A stretch of DNA of 43,977 nt from Verrucomicrobiota bacterium (GTDB lineage: Bacteria > Verrucomicrobiota > Verrucomicrobiia > Limisphaerales > J093). Of the stretch, positions 1 to 8,422 are shown piece after piece. Below the pieces are notes generated by a model, which was given only the letters and a program-made list of their open reading frames with translations, ran no database searches and had not been told where the DNA came from. How positions within the stretch are numbered: the stretch's first letter is position 1; each line of letters opens with the position of its first letter. The stretch covers positions 1 to 43,977 of the forward strand of contig VHCO01000035.1 of NCBI GenBank assembly GCA_016871715.1. Direction: 5' to 3'. The position numbers and the translations under genes were made by a program.

Positions 1-1464
1 CATCGGGGCTGGTTTCGCCACCATTGACCAGGTTGTTGCCGTTGTGATCCTCGGCGTAGTCCGGCAACCCGGCCCCGTCGCTGTCGCTGGCGGCACCGTT
101 GACGCTCGCAACGTAGTGTAGCCCGATGTCCACTTGGGTGCCCGCCTCCTTTCCGAGGTCGTTGTTGACTCTGCTCAACGAACCCCCGTTCATCTGCGCC
201 GGATACCCTGCACGGTCCACGGTCCAATGCGCGCCCTGAATCGACCCCGGATTGCTCGGCGCCACCCGCCAATGGGTGTTGACCATCAGCAGGTTCTCCG
301 CGTTGAAACTGGTCGAGGAGGCGTAGAGGGCGCCGGCGCACTCGACCAATTGCCCGTGCCGAACCAAATGACCGCTGCCCCCCACCAAGAGCAACCCCAG
401 CTTGAACCAACGCATCTGGAGATGGGTCAGTTCAACGGCCGCGCTCGGCAGGTACACGTACAGACCGTACTCGGCGTAGTACCCGCTCGGGTTGCCGGTG
501 CTGCCGGGGATGACCTCGCCCACGCTGTTGTCATCCTTGGCGGTGAAGACGACCTGCCGGTAGGGCCCGGTGCGACAGTCCACCGTGCCGTAGGCCAGGG
601 CCAGCCAAGGCAACTCGGAGGGATTATCGACGCGGAACTTGATGACGGCGTTCCCTTCGAAGGTGGTTTGGCCATAGAGCCAGACACGGCCGGTTACGAG
701 GTAGGTGGTGTCGCCCTTGAAGGTGAAGTCCGTCGAACCGGTCACCAACTCGTAATCGAGCACGAGCCCGGGGGAGTGACCTACCTCGGACGGCGCGGCG
801 GCGAGCGCGGCCGTGGGGGCGGGTTCATGTGGGGCTTGATCTGACCGGGCGTAATCGCCCAGCAGCAGGCTGGCGCGTCGGTTCCAGTCCAGGGCGGGTT
901 GGCCGCCGGTGGGCTGGTCAAGGGTGCTATGCTCGGCACGGGCGACGGCGTGGCGCGGTGGCAAGCGGCGTTCGGTCGAGGCGACGCGCTGGGTGGGTTC
1001 GGAGGCGGTACGGGCTTGCTTCGGCAGGCCTTCGGCCAGAGCCGAAACGCTGGGCCAGTGTACTTGCTCGAAGAGGATCTCGCGCCGGTCGATGACCTGC
1101 CAGCGCTTGAACACGGGCACCGCCTGCGCTTCGGCGCCCCACCCGAACGCCCGGCCCGGGCCCAGGCGATGCTCCCCAAACTCGATCTGCTCGTCGATGG
1201 CCTCGGGCTCGGTTTGACCGGGGGGCTGGGCTGGAGTTCGGCGAAGAGAACGCTCTGGCCAGCGGTGGGGTCATAGAAGCTCAGGCCCGAGACGCGGCTG
1301 CGGAAGCGTTGGCCGTCGGCGGTGAGCACGTCGATCTCCTCATCGGTGGACAATGGGCTGGGCCAGAGGACCTTGCAGGGGCCTTCTCGGGCGACGGCGC
1401 CTTTCTGGAACAGCTCGATGCGTTCCTTGGTCTCGAACCACTGCTCGCCTTGGTTGTAATGCAT
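1..1464 (-). pseudogene. Secreted beta-helix-type protein, frameshifted, 3' end outside window
   Basis: The reading frame from the ATG at 1464 gives a convincing N-terminal part (MHYNQGEQWFETKERIEL, then RFRSRVSGLSFYDPTAG) but turns into low-complexity nonsense after about residue 85. A different minus frame is open from about 1275 to base 1 and carries the rest: a GPGRAF segment, a beta-rich stretch (TYLVTGRVWLYGQTTFEGN), then KDDNSVGEVIPGSTGNPSG, then a DSDG...LPDYAEDHNGN segment of the thrombospondin-3/EF-like calcium-binding type. The two frames join at a run of six G (1220-1225 on +); one more base would restore the frame. From memory this matches a family of large secreted verrucomicrobial proteins, in which a segment of roughly 100 residues normally lies between the AEL and GPGRAF parts, so there seems to be an internal deletion too. 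No proper start or signal peptide is present upstream of 1464 before a stop near 1525. Probably a decayed copy; a sequencing error at the G run cannot be excluded. Confidence 0.65.
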
Positions 1465-1575
1465 CCCGGCGGCGAGTTCGGTGTAGGAGTGCTTTGACTC
1501 GACTCGGTCAACGAGCGCCCTAATTCATACCCCCCCCGTGAACGTCAAGGCCTTTCGATGCGCACGGTTAAGCTA

Positions 1576-1620
1576 CCCGAATCCTTAGCGAGGAAGGAGC
1601 GCGGACGGTCACGTCGGCCC
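1576..1620 (+). repeat. Half copy of MITE-like element
   Basis: Positions 1576-1593 read CCCGAATCCTTAGCGAGG, identical to the 18-bp terminal inverted repeat of the full element at 10852-10982. The following bases (GGAGCGCGGACGGTCACGTC) continue the conserved terminal module. No matching right end is found in the next 200 bp, so this is a decayed or half element. It lies in the gap between the 74-residue gene and the broken beta-helix gene. Confidence 0.75.
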
Positions 1621-1702
1621 AGCGGGTTGGACGACATTCGCCTAGCAAGGCGCCGGCTGGTTGGACCCGCATCGAGGGCGGACCCCTCATCGTGGGGCAA
1701 CC

Positions 1703-1927
1703 TCAGGCGCGGGGCGGCATGGCCGGCGGCTTGCATTGCCTTTGCAGCCAGCGCCGGTGGGCTAAGCGGACGGCTGATTCAAGCCGATCCCGGTTTAACC
1801 CCGGGTGGGCGGCCAGTTGGTCTTCGATTAGTCCCGCGTAGAGGGTCTGGCGGCGCTCTGATTCGTGTCGGGGGCACCCCTGGAGGGCATCCCACGCCTG
1901 GATCAGGGCCTCCAGGGTGGGCTTCAT
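1703..1927 (-). CDS. Small protein of unknown function, coupled to upstream gene
   Basis: A 74-residue, Arg/Leu/Ala-rich, predicted helical protein with no signal peptide or membrane segment, so probably cytoplasmic. The C-terminus (AHRRWLQRQCKPPAMPPRA) is distinctive and resembles, from memory, small verrucomicrobial proteins of unknown function. The ATG at 1927 overlaps the stop of the preceding 138-residue gene in an ATGA arrangement, which decides the start and implies translational coupling. The open frame extends further upstream to 2032, but that part overlaps the neighbouring gene out of frame and looks non-coding. The broken beta-helix gene follows on the same strand. I cannot assign a function. 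Confidence 0.6.
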   Translation of the reverse strand: MKPTLEALIQAWDALQGCPRHESERRQTLYAGLIEDQLAAHPGLNRDRLESAVRLAHRRWLQRQCKPPAMPPRA

Positions 1928-2340
1928 CGGGGGAACAACTCGTCCACCAGCGCCTCGGCGGGAAAGACCCCCTTGAGCAGCACGCCCGCCTCTGGCACGG
2001 TCATGCGATCGGGCGCGTGGAACGAATCCCATTCAGCTTGGAGGAGCTGGACTTCGATTTGGACCTGGCGGCGGAGAGCAGGAGGAAAGGCCCGCGGATC
2101 GTAGGCCACGGCCAAGAAGAGGCCCAGGAAGCGAAGGAGGGTCTCGAGGGCTCGACGGTCCTGCTCGAGCGTTTCCGGCGTCGGCTCGGCTGCCACAACG
2201 TGCTGCCGGTGCCATCGGCGGAACCGGTGCGACAGGCTCAGGCCCTCCTCGATCTTCTGTGCTGGCCAAGCCGCCAGGCCGGCCAAGAGACTCTCGTCAT
2301 CTGGCGCGGGGCGGATCTCGGAGAGCGTGGCACTTGTCAT
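1924..2340 (-). CDS. Hypothetical 138-residue protein, first of a coupled pair
   Basis: The protein from the ATG at 2340 begins MTSATLSEIRPAPDDESLLA and continues as a helical, amphipathic protein with WPAQKIEEGLSLSHRFRRW near residues 30-50 and a hydrophobic helix (LLRFLGLFLAVAYDP) near 80-95. It ends with EALVDELFPR. There is no signal peptide. The frame is open further upstream to 2532, but that extension has a different, Arg-rich composition and overlaps the decayed gene remnant, so the internal ATG is preferred; no strong ribosome site is visible. The stop overlaps the start of the 74-residue gene (ATGA). The pair sits between two broken copies of the secreted beta-helix gene, on the same strand. 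Function unknown. Confidence 0.6.
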   Translation of the reverse strand: MTSATLSEIRPAPDDESLLAGLAAWPAQKIEEGLSLSHRFRRWHRQHVVAAEPTPETLEQDRRALETLLRFLGLFLAVAYDPRAFPPALRRQVQIEVQLLQAEWDSFHAPDRMTVPEAGVLLKGVFPAEALVDELFPR

Positions 2341-2589
2341 GCACAGAAGGTGACGTGGCGATGCCGGAGAGGCAAGCCCCGAACCGTGTCGGACCCAATC
2401 CTCGCTTGCCTGCCGACCTCGACCCGGTCCCGGCTCGACGTTCCAGCGTAGCATGACATTCGAGCGTTGGCGCTCGAAACGCAACCCGGTGACGGGGTGC
2501 AGGGCCCTTAGCCGGAGGGTCCGATCGCGCACCTGCGAACGCGCCCCTTAGCCCGGCGCTCAAGTTCGATGCGCTCTGCCCTTCGCTAC

Positions 2590-3190
2590 TGCCTGCGGGC
2601 GGCTCGAGTACGGCCTGGGCGAATGTCCGCCGCTGCGGCAAGCGGCGTTCGAGCGACGCAACGCGCCCGACGGCCTCGGTCCCACTCTCGGCTTGGGCCT
2701 GTTTGGGCAGCGCGGCCAGCATCGCCTCGCACGCGCTCCACTCGATCTGCTCGGAGAGGACCGTCCGCCCTTCGATCGTCTCCCACCGCTTGACCACAGG
2801 CGTGTACGTGCTCTCCGCCTCGGCTTGTGCGCCTAGCCGAAACGCTCGGCCGGGGCCCATCCGGTAACTGCTGAACTGACTCATGGTTCACCGCAATGGA
2901 CTGGCAATCGCGGTAAGGTAGGGCGCGCAGTCCTCTGCGCGCCGCGGCCTCGTAAGTCCACCGTGGTTGACGGCGCGCAGAGGACTGCGCGCCCTACCCC
3001 CGGACTGTCGTCCATCTCAGGTTCATCAACCAGTCGGTCATCGGTCGTGGTCGGCTCGAGGCCGAAGCTCTCGGGTCTAGGCGGGCTCGACCGTAGCACC
3101 ACTTCCTGGGCCAACCTGGCGCGACGGTACACGAAGACAAGGTCTGCTCCAACGCCGTTCAGGTTAGCTACGCCAGGCACCCTGTCCGAC
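2590..3190 (-). pseudogene. Remnant of a second beta-helix-type gene, split by an inverted-repeat insertion
   Basis: Two minus-strand fragments carry consecutive parts of the same family as the gene at 1-1464. The fragment from about 3190 to 3000 includes GVGADLVFVYRRARLAQEVV and PPRPESFGLEPTTT. The fragment from 2884 to about 2600 (MSQFSSYRMGPGRAFRLGAQ, then VVKRWETIEGRTVLSEQIEW and LERRLPQRRTFAQAV) is clearly similar to the GPGRAF region of the left-end copy (GRAFGWGAEAQAVPVFKRW, STERRLPPRH). The fragments are in different frames and are separated by the inverted repeat at 2917-2998. Similarity fades below about 2600. The N-terminus is cut about 15 bp past the stop of the large gene at 3205. 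This is a dead fragment. Confidence 0.6.
2917..2998. repeat. 27-bp perfect inverted repeat (paired REP-like hairpin modules)
   Basis: Bases 2917-2943 and 2972-2998 are exact reverse complements (27 of 27), with a 28-nt spacer. Each arm is itself a small hairpin (GGCGCGCAG ... CTGCGCGCC around TCCT). Single relatives of the 27-nt module lie at 17724-17750 and 25319-25345 with the pattern GGTAGGGCGCGC, two variable bases, TCC, one variable base, CTGCGCGCC. The arrangement recalls REP/BIME elements. It sits exactly at the break of the decayed beta-helix gene and could also act as a transcription barrier after the gene at 3205. Confidence 0.8.
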
Positions 3191-3204
3191 ACCCCCAGTC
3201 CCGT

Positions 3205-6200
3205 TCAATAATCCGCCCGGACTACCAGCCGGCCTTGGTCGGGCGGCAGGGTAATGGTCGCGCAGCCGGGATCGAAGGTGGCGTGCTGCTTCCCGTTCAC
3301 GGTCACCAACCGCATCGGCTGGCCGTCCGGATGTCGCAACCGCAACACGATCGCCCGGGGTGAGGTCCGCGTCGGCGGGTCAATGGCGGCCTCGATCCGA
3401 CCGGTCGCGATGGCAGACTCGATGCGATAGCTCACGGGCCCGAAATAGGTCGGAGCGTTGCGCACGGAGACGACCTTCCCGTTCCGCAGCCATTCCGAGG
3501 GGGTCAAGGGCGCCAACCACAAGTCCTGGTCGCGCTCCGTGACGAGGAGCGTCCGGGATTGCTGCAGGAAGTAGCCGGTCTCGTGGGTCTTGTTGTAGCA
3601 GAAGTTCGAGAAATGTTCGAAGATCGAGAGGGCCGTGCCATCGACGAGCGACGCTAAGGCGTTGAAATAACTCCGCAAAAAGGGCCGCACCTCGTCCCGC
3701 AAGGCGTACACCTCGGCGTTGCGGGCATAGTACGGCTGGACCTTGGCAAACCCGCCCAGGTCGAACCACTCAGCCTGGTTGCGAGCGGCCGGGTACCCAC
3801 CCCAACCAGCCTCGAGAAACTGCACGTCTTCCATGTGCTCGAGCATCCAGGTCGCCGCCGGCGCCAACGCCGGCAACGCCCCCAGCGCCACGAGATGGTG
3901 GCTGCCCAACTCGACGTCATAACACCAACTCCGGTTCGCGTCCTGGCCGGGGTAATAGTCCGCCATCGGACCCGGTGTATAGACGGAGGAAGGGTAGTAC
4001 GGCACCCACGCTCCGTTCCGCAGCCGGACGACGGGCGCCATGGCTTGGGCACGCGCAAAGGCGCGGACCAGGTCACCGCGCAGCCTCTGCGCCGCGGCCA
4101 ACACCGCCGCAGCATCGGGATGCTCGACACGGGCCAGAGCCCGTCCTGCGCCCTCGAGGCCAGCCAAGAAATGGCCGTTGGCACAGAAATAGTACGCGTA
4201 GGCATCCCAGTCCGCTTGCACCCCTGGCGGCATCAGGCCGTACTCGGGTACCGGTTGGCCGTCCGCTTGGTTGCGCCGGGTTTTCTCGAGTTGGGCAATG
4301 ACCCACCGGCACAAACCGGCCGACTTCTCCGCCACCGACCGGTACCAGGCGTCCGGCTCAGCCAACCGCACGTACTCACCCAGAGTCCACAAGTGCCAGC
4401 CGTTGCCCATGAGCGTGTAGCCGGTCGTCAGATACCCCTCCGGCCGATAGCGACTGAAGTAATACTCGAAGGCGCGCCGGGCGAAATCGAAGTGCCCGAA
4501 GGCCAGCAAGCCGCGGATGACCGAGTTCCCCTCGCTGTCGATGGCGAAGCGGTATCGGTCCGAGGCGATCCACGGCGCCATGCGCTCGCCCCGGTTCTCG
4601 TTTCGGGCCGCCAGCAGGAGGTGCACCTGATTGGCACGAATGACATCCGCCAGCCAGGCGTCCGGCAGTTCGATCTGCATGGCCGGCGCCATGATCTCAG
4701 CCCAGTAGCGCTGGAATCGCTCGAACAGCCCCACCCCGCCGCGCAACTCGTCCGCCGCGTCCGCCGCCAACTGCCATGCGGGCAAGTAGACGTAACAACG
4801 GCCTTGCCCACCTGCCGGCAGAGTCGTCGCCAACCCCACCCGCTGGCCCCACACCGTCCACTCGGCCTCCGGACAGTCCGCCCCATCGAAGCTGGCCAGA
4901 ACTTGTCCGCCAGCCACGAGCGTGGTACGCGGCCCCTGGCGGGTCCACGCCGGTGGATTCGTTTGCCCAGCGCCAAGATGGACGAGAAAGGATGCCTGGG
5001 CTCGAGTTGGCGCCGCGTTCCGGTTGGTCAGTGTCAATTCGACCACCGCCAACGGCTGGCCGTTGAGCCAGGCCGGCACTTCAGGCCGAGGTTCAGGCCC
5101 GAACGGAACCACGTAGGTGCGCTGTCGGAACTCGATCCCCGCAAGGGCGCTCTCGAGCACCGGCGCGGGTAGCCAACCGTCGGCCAGGTGCCGCGCCGGT
5201 GGCACCGTCGGGCGGAACCACTCGGTCAACCATTGGGTCTGGCCCTGCCCCACCAACCGAGCCTCCGCCCAATTGGCGGTGTCGAAACCGATTCCGTCCC
5301 CGGCATCCTCGAGGCGCAGGCTCAGCGTGTGCGCCCCAGCCAACGGCACGCACACAGGCTGGGCCGGGTCCGACTCGCGCATCACGCCGCTCGAGTACTT
5401 GCGTTGGCCATCCACCCACACCTCGAAGACCACGCTGCCCGGCGCGCTTCCGCCTTGCCATTGTAGCCCAATCTCTGCCTCGAAGCGGTCATAGCCGGCG
5501 CTGACATCGAACACCAGTTCGCCCGAGGCGTGATGGCCCAAGCCGCGAACATAATCCCGCTGCTGAATCCTCAAGGGCATCGCCCGCGCCGGGTCCGCAT
5601 GCGCTGCGCGATCCAGGCCCAGCCGGCCCCAACCTTGGGACTGGCTCAAGACCCGTGCGCCACCGTAAACCGGCACCAACTCGTAGGCCGGGGCATGGAC
5701 CTGCGCGTCGTCCGAGAAGTCCGGGTAGAACCGCAGCGCGCCGTCGGCCTCCGTCACGAATTTGGCGTTGTCACACGCCAACGAGAGCATCAGCCGCCCG
5801 CGGTCCAACCGGGGGTTGTAGTGGGTCACGCGCATGGATCGCTCCCGCGTCTGTTCAGGGTTCGCCCGCACCTCTTCGAGGACGGTCTTGAGTTCCACGA
5901 CACGGAGGCGGTGGGCGGCAGGATCCACGGGCGACGCCGTGGGGAAGACCCACAACCCCACGTGCGGCACGAAGACCGGCCCGCGCTCGAGCACATCGTC
6001 CAAGGCCACGGCGAAGGCTCCGTCCGGCAACCGGAGTCGCAGCGAGCCGCGATCGCCTTTGGCCTGGCCCAGTGCCGCGGGCGCAACGTGCCGGACGCGC
6101 AGATCCAGCGGCTGGCGCTGATCCCACGTGCGCCGCACCTGACCCGGTGCCGCGTCCACAAAGGTGGCGTTGTACAGACCGAGGGTCGCCTCGCCACGGA

Positions 6201-6816
6201 CGCCGAGGGGATCGCGCAGGAGGGTAATGGCCGAGGTCGTCAATGGCGAGGTGGTGAGCGCCGAGACCGCACGGAGGCGGAGAGGTTCGGAACCGGCGGG
6301 CAAGATCCAGCGCACTTGCTGGCACCGCACACCGACCTCTGCCGGCGTGAACCGGTATCCGTTTTCTCCCGCCTCCACACGCCCAGCCAACGGCTGCCAC
6401 TGGCCTTGCCACAGGGTCGCCCCGTTCCACGCCTCGACCCGAATGTCCGCGAGCGCAGGCGCGGCCAGACCCTCGGCGAAGGTCAAGCTCAGGGTGCGGA
6501 TGAGGCGCCCTTCGTACCACTGCAACCCCACACAAGCCCGACCATCGGCCGCGCGTGGCACGTGCCAGGTGCCCTCCTCCGCCGTCGGCAGCTCGGTCGC
6601 CAGAAACAAATCCTCCGCGGCCATCTCCTCGACGCGCCCCGCCCGCACGCCCTGCGTCCGTTGCGGATCCCACGTGCACAGGCGCGCAAAGGGCGCTGCA
6701 TCCAACCACGCAGGGTCCGGCACGGGCGCGGTTTCACCAGCCCACGCGTGCAGCCCCATCGCCAACGACACGGCCCCCCAACGTGCCACGCCGCGCCACC
6801 CCGCGCCCGTCTTCAT
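3205..6816 (-). CDS. Large secreted protein with NPCBM module and alpha/alpha-toroid-like region
   Basis: About 1203 residues from the ATG at 6816, chosen because MKTGAGWRGVARWGAVSLAM followed by a hydrophobic stretch and AWAGE reads as a signal peptide; the frame is open to 6894. Residues about 415-520 form an NPCBM-like carbohydrate-binding module (YVRGLGHHASGELVFDVSAG; VFEVWVDGQRKYSSGVM; a closing DTANWAEARL). Residues about 730-1080 are helix-rich with spaced aromatic and acidic residues (WIASDRYRFAIDSEGNSV, GYTLMGNGWHLWTLGEYVRL, ANRSWCYDVELGSHHLVALG), as in six-hairpin glycosidases. The C-terminus (VTVNGKQHATFDPGCATI) is beta-rich, as in the closing domain of such enzymes. An extracellular or periplasmic glycan-active enzyme is inferred; I cannot assign a GH family or catalytic acids. 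A MITE copy sits upstream, between it and the DUF4230 gene. Confidence 0.8.
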   Translation of the reverse strand: MKTGAGWRGVARWGAVSLAMGLHAWAGETAPVPDPAWLDAAPFARLCTWDPQRTQGVRAGRVEEMAAEDLFLATELPTAEEGTWHVPRAADGRACVGLQWYEGRLIRTLSLTFAEGLAAPALADIRVEAWNGATLWQGQWQPLAGRVEAGENGYRFTPAEVGVRCQQVRWILPAGSEPLRLRAVSALTTSPLTTSAITLLRDPLGVRGEATLGLYNATFVDAAPGQVRRTWDQRQPLDLRVRHVAPAALGQAKGDRGSLRLRLPDGAFAVALDDVLERGPVFVPHVGLWVFPTASPVDPAAHRLRVVELKTVLEEVRANPEQTRERSMRVTHYNPRLDRGRLMLSLACDNAKFVTEADGALRFYPDFSDDAQVHAPAYELVPVYGGARVLSQSQGWGRLGLDRAAHADPARAMPLRIQQRDYVRGLGHHASGELVFDVSAGYDRFEAEIGLQWQGGSAPGSVVFEVWVDGQRKYSSGVMRESDPAQPVCVPLAGAHTLSLRLEDAGDGIGFDTANWAEARLVGQGQTQWLTEWFRPTVPPARHLADGWLPAPVLESALAGIEFRQRTYVVPFGPEPRPEVPAWLNGQPLAVVELTLTNRNAAPTRAQASFLVHLGAGQTNPPAWTRQGPRTTLVAGGQVLASFDGADCPEAEWTVWGQRVGLATTLPAGGQGRCYVYLPAWQLAADAADELRGGVGLFERFQRYWAEIMAPAMQIELPDAWLADVIRANQVHLLLAARNENRGERMAPWIASDRYRFAIDSEGNSVIRGLLAFGHFDFARRAFEYYFSRYRPEGYLTTGYTLMGNGWHLWTLGEYVRLAEPDAWYRSVAEKSAGLCRWVIAQLEKTRRNQADGQPVPEYGLMPPGVQADWDAYAYYFCANGHFLAGLEGAGRALARVEHPDAAAVLAAAQRLRGDLVRAFARAQAMAPVVRLRNGAWVPYYPSSVYTPGPMADYYPGQDANRSWCYDVELGSHHLVALGALPALAPAATWMLEHMEDVQFLEAGWGGYPAARNQAEWFDLGGFAKVQPYYARNAEVYALRDEVRPFLRSYFNALASLVDGTALSIFEHFSNFCYNKTHETGYFLQQSRTLLVTERDQDLWLAPLTPSEWLRNGKVVSVRNAPTYFGPVSYRIESAIATGRIEAAIDPPTRTSPRAIVLRLRHPDGQPMRLVTVNGKQHATFDPGCATITLPPDQGRLVVRADY

Positions 6817-6948
6817 GGCGCGGGCCTGACACCTCCGTCGCACTCGCGAGGACAACCACCCCAGCCCGGCACCCACCCATCGTCTGCCTACCATGCAAAC
6901 AAACTAGATCCGCTCGAGTCCACCCGGCAATGTCTTTCCGCCCACCCG

Positions 6949-7014
6949 CCCGAATCCTCAGCGAGGCGGAGCGCGGACGGTCACGTCCCCGCTCCGCCTC
7001 GCTAAGGATTCGGG
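6949..7014. repeat. Short palindromic copy of the MITE-like element
   Basis: Left arm 6949-6972 and right arm 6991-7014 are 24-bp inverted repeats with one mismatch, around an 18-nt loop. The outer ends are CCCGAATCC ... GGATTCGGG, as in the full element at 10852. The interior of the full element is missing, so this is an internally deleted copy. No obvious target duplication is seen. It ends 1 bp from the stop codon of the DUF4230 gene and could form a strong hairpin in its transcript, acting as a terminator-like or stability element. Confidence 0.85.
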
Positions 7015-7015
7015 C

Positions 7016-7594
7016 CTAGCGAAACTCGATCTCCTCATAACCCATCTGCCGGAACAGATGGCTCAGTTGCAGGCGGGCGCGCTCGGCGGCCTCCTCGAGG
7101 ATCCCATTATAACTGGCAGCGCGGCGGATTTGGTCGATCCCTTCCAACCGGGCGGCCTGTTGGAGGTTTTTATCGAACCGGCGCAAGAGGCCGGTGCTAT
7201 GCTCGAGCACCAGAGTCCTGCGTTCGTCCAGGTAGGCGTCGGTGATGGCCGCGGGCGGCATGGCGATCGCCACGTTGCGCCCGCGGATCTCGATGTGCTC
7301 GGGCTGGATCTGGGCTAGGTCGATCCCGGCCTTGACCACGCCGTGCGCAACGAGCACGACCCGGTTCTCTCCGTAGATCTTCACGTCCTCGAGGATGACC
7401 ACTTTCTCGAGCACATACTTGACGGTCACCAACTGCGCCAGGCCCTCGATCTGCTGGATCACCGTGCTGGTGTTGACCGGCGCCGGCCCCGGCAGCACCC
7501 GGATGAACCGGCTGAACACCACCCCGCTCAGCACTCCAACCAGCAGGACCGCCAGCCAAGCCGCCCCGCCCACAAACCTCCGCCCGTTGCGCAT
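7016..7594 (-). CDS. DUF4230 family membrane-anchored protein
   Basis: About 192 residues from the ATG at 7594 (MRNGRRFVGGAAWLAVLLVG), a start that gives an N-terminal membrane segment at residues about 8-28. The frame is open to 7693 but that extension is basic and unlike a signal. The rest fits DUF4230: VIQQIEGLAQLVTVKYVLEK near residues 45-65, a beta strand series (VVLVAHGVVKAGIDLAQIQP), and a C-terminal helical part (YNGILEEAAERARLQLSHLF). The family has no established biochemical role. The protein would be anchored in the inner membrane with the domain outside the cytoplasm. It is divergent from the gene starting at 7670, so 7595-7669 should hold both promoters. A MITE-derived hairpin directly follows its stop. 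Confidence 0.8.
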   Translation of the reverse strand: MRNGRRFVGGAAWLAVLLVGVLSGVVFSRFIRVLPGPAPVNTSTVIQQIEGLAQLVTVKYVLEKVVILEDVKIYGENRVVLVAHGVVKAGIDLAQIQPEHIEIRGRNVAIAMPPAAITDAYLDERRTLVLEHSTGLLRRFDKNLQQAARLEGIDQIRRAASYNGILEEAAERARLQLSHLFRQMGYEEIEFR

Positions 7595-7669
7595 GCCGGC
7601 AATCTTGCCCGCCTTCGAGTCGCGGTCAACCGACTTGCGCCGAGGCCAACTCCGGCCAAGATTACGGCC

Positions 7670-8422
7670 ATGATCGCAGCAACGCAGCGTCAACCGTCAT
7701 GGATCGAGATCTTGGGCCTGCTCGGGCTTCTCGCGGGAGCCGAACCGGCGTCGAGTGGAGATGCTCCGCCCGCAACCGGCCCGAGCCGCGACGCCGAGTA
7801 CCGGCGCTTGGTCGTGGGGACGTGGGAAGACGACTATAAGGGCAAACGGACCATGGAAGTCCGCGCAGACGGCACGGCGCTGATGGTAGTCGAGTTGCGC
7901 GGGTTGTCGGCGACCCTCTTTGCGGCGCGACTCGAGTTCGATATGGTGTGGTCGATCGAGAATGGCCGGCTCAAGAAACGTACCGTGAGCGGTCGGCCGG
8001 CGGGTCGCGTTAAGCTCATCCTCAACACCATGGGCGATCGAGTGGATGAACCCATTCTCGAGCTGACGCAGGATCGACTCCTGCTGCTCGATGGCGACGG
8101 TAAGACCCAATACGATTGGCGCCGCGTCCCTGCGCCGAAGGCGAAGGCCGCCGAACCGCGCGCCGGGGCCAATTCACGGGTCGCGTGGGCGAACCAACGT
8201 CACCATCCGTTCGGCTACATCGTGCCCGGCGACGATCGAGTCGCCCAACGAAATGCCGTTGCGGTAGTGCCCAGCCAGGAAAAGGCCCGGCGCCTTGGCC
8301 TCGAGTTGGTCCATCGCGGCCTTAAACCGGCCATAGCCGACCTCGTATTGCGGAATGGCCTGGGGATAAAGCACGCAATGGGCGAAGGTAGGCTCGCCTC
8401 GCACCCCAAGGATTGCTCGTAG
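7670..8422 (+). CDS. Small secreted hypothetical protein, 3' end overlapping hemG
   Basis: From the ATG at 7670 the protein has a possible signal (ILGLLGLLAGAEPASSG), then a compact beta-rich domain at residues about 35-145 (VVGTWEDDYKGKRTMEVRAD, FDMVWSIENGRLKKRTVSG, PILELTQDRLLLLDGDGKTQ, YDWRRVP) in which strands alternate as in small lipocalin-like barrels. After about residue 160 the sequence loses this character and runs for about 250 bp antisense to the 3' end of hemG, stopping at 8422. The original stop may have been lost, or there is a frameshift near 8165. The frame is also open upstream to 7343, antisense to the DUF4230 gene; that part is rejected. Function unknown. Confidence 0.55.
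   Translation: MIAATQRQPSWIEILGLLGLLAGAEPASSGDAPPATGPSRDAEYRRLVVGTWEDDYKGKRTMEVRADGTALMVVELRGLSATLFAARLEFDMVWSIENGRLKKRTVSGRPAGRVKLILNTMGDRVDEPILELTQDRLLLLDGDGKTQYDWRRVPAPKAKAAEPRAGANSRVAWANQRHHPFGYIVPGDDRVAQRNAVAVVPSQEKARRLGLELVHRGLKPAIADLVLRNGLGIKHAMGEGRLASHPKDCS

Noticed and set aside
134..2451. Plus-strand open frames at the left end
   Set aside because: The minus strand carries recognisable protein segments with calcium-binding and beta-helix-like motifs; the plus-strand products are Arg/Gly/Pro-rich shadows.
3835..7005. Long plus-strand open frames (445 and 491 codons)
   Set aside because: Antisense to the NPCBM protein, which has a signal peptide and recognisable domains; the plus-strand products have none.
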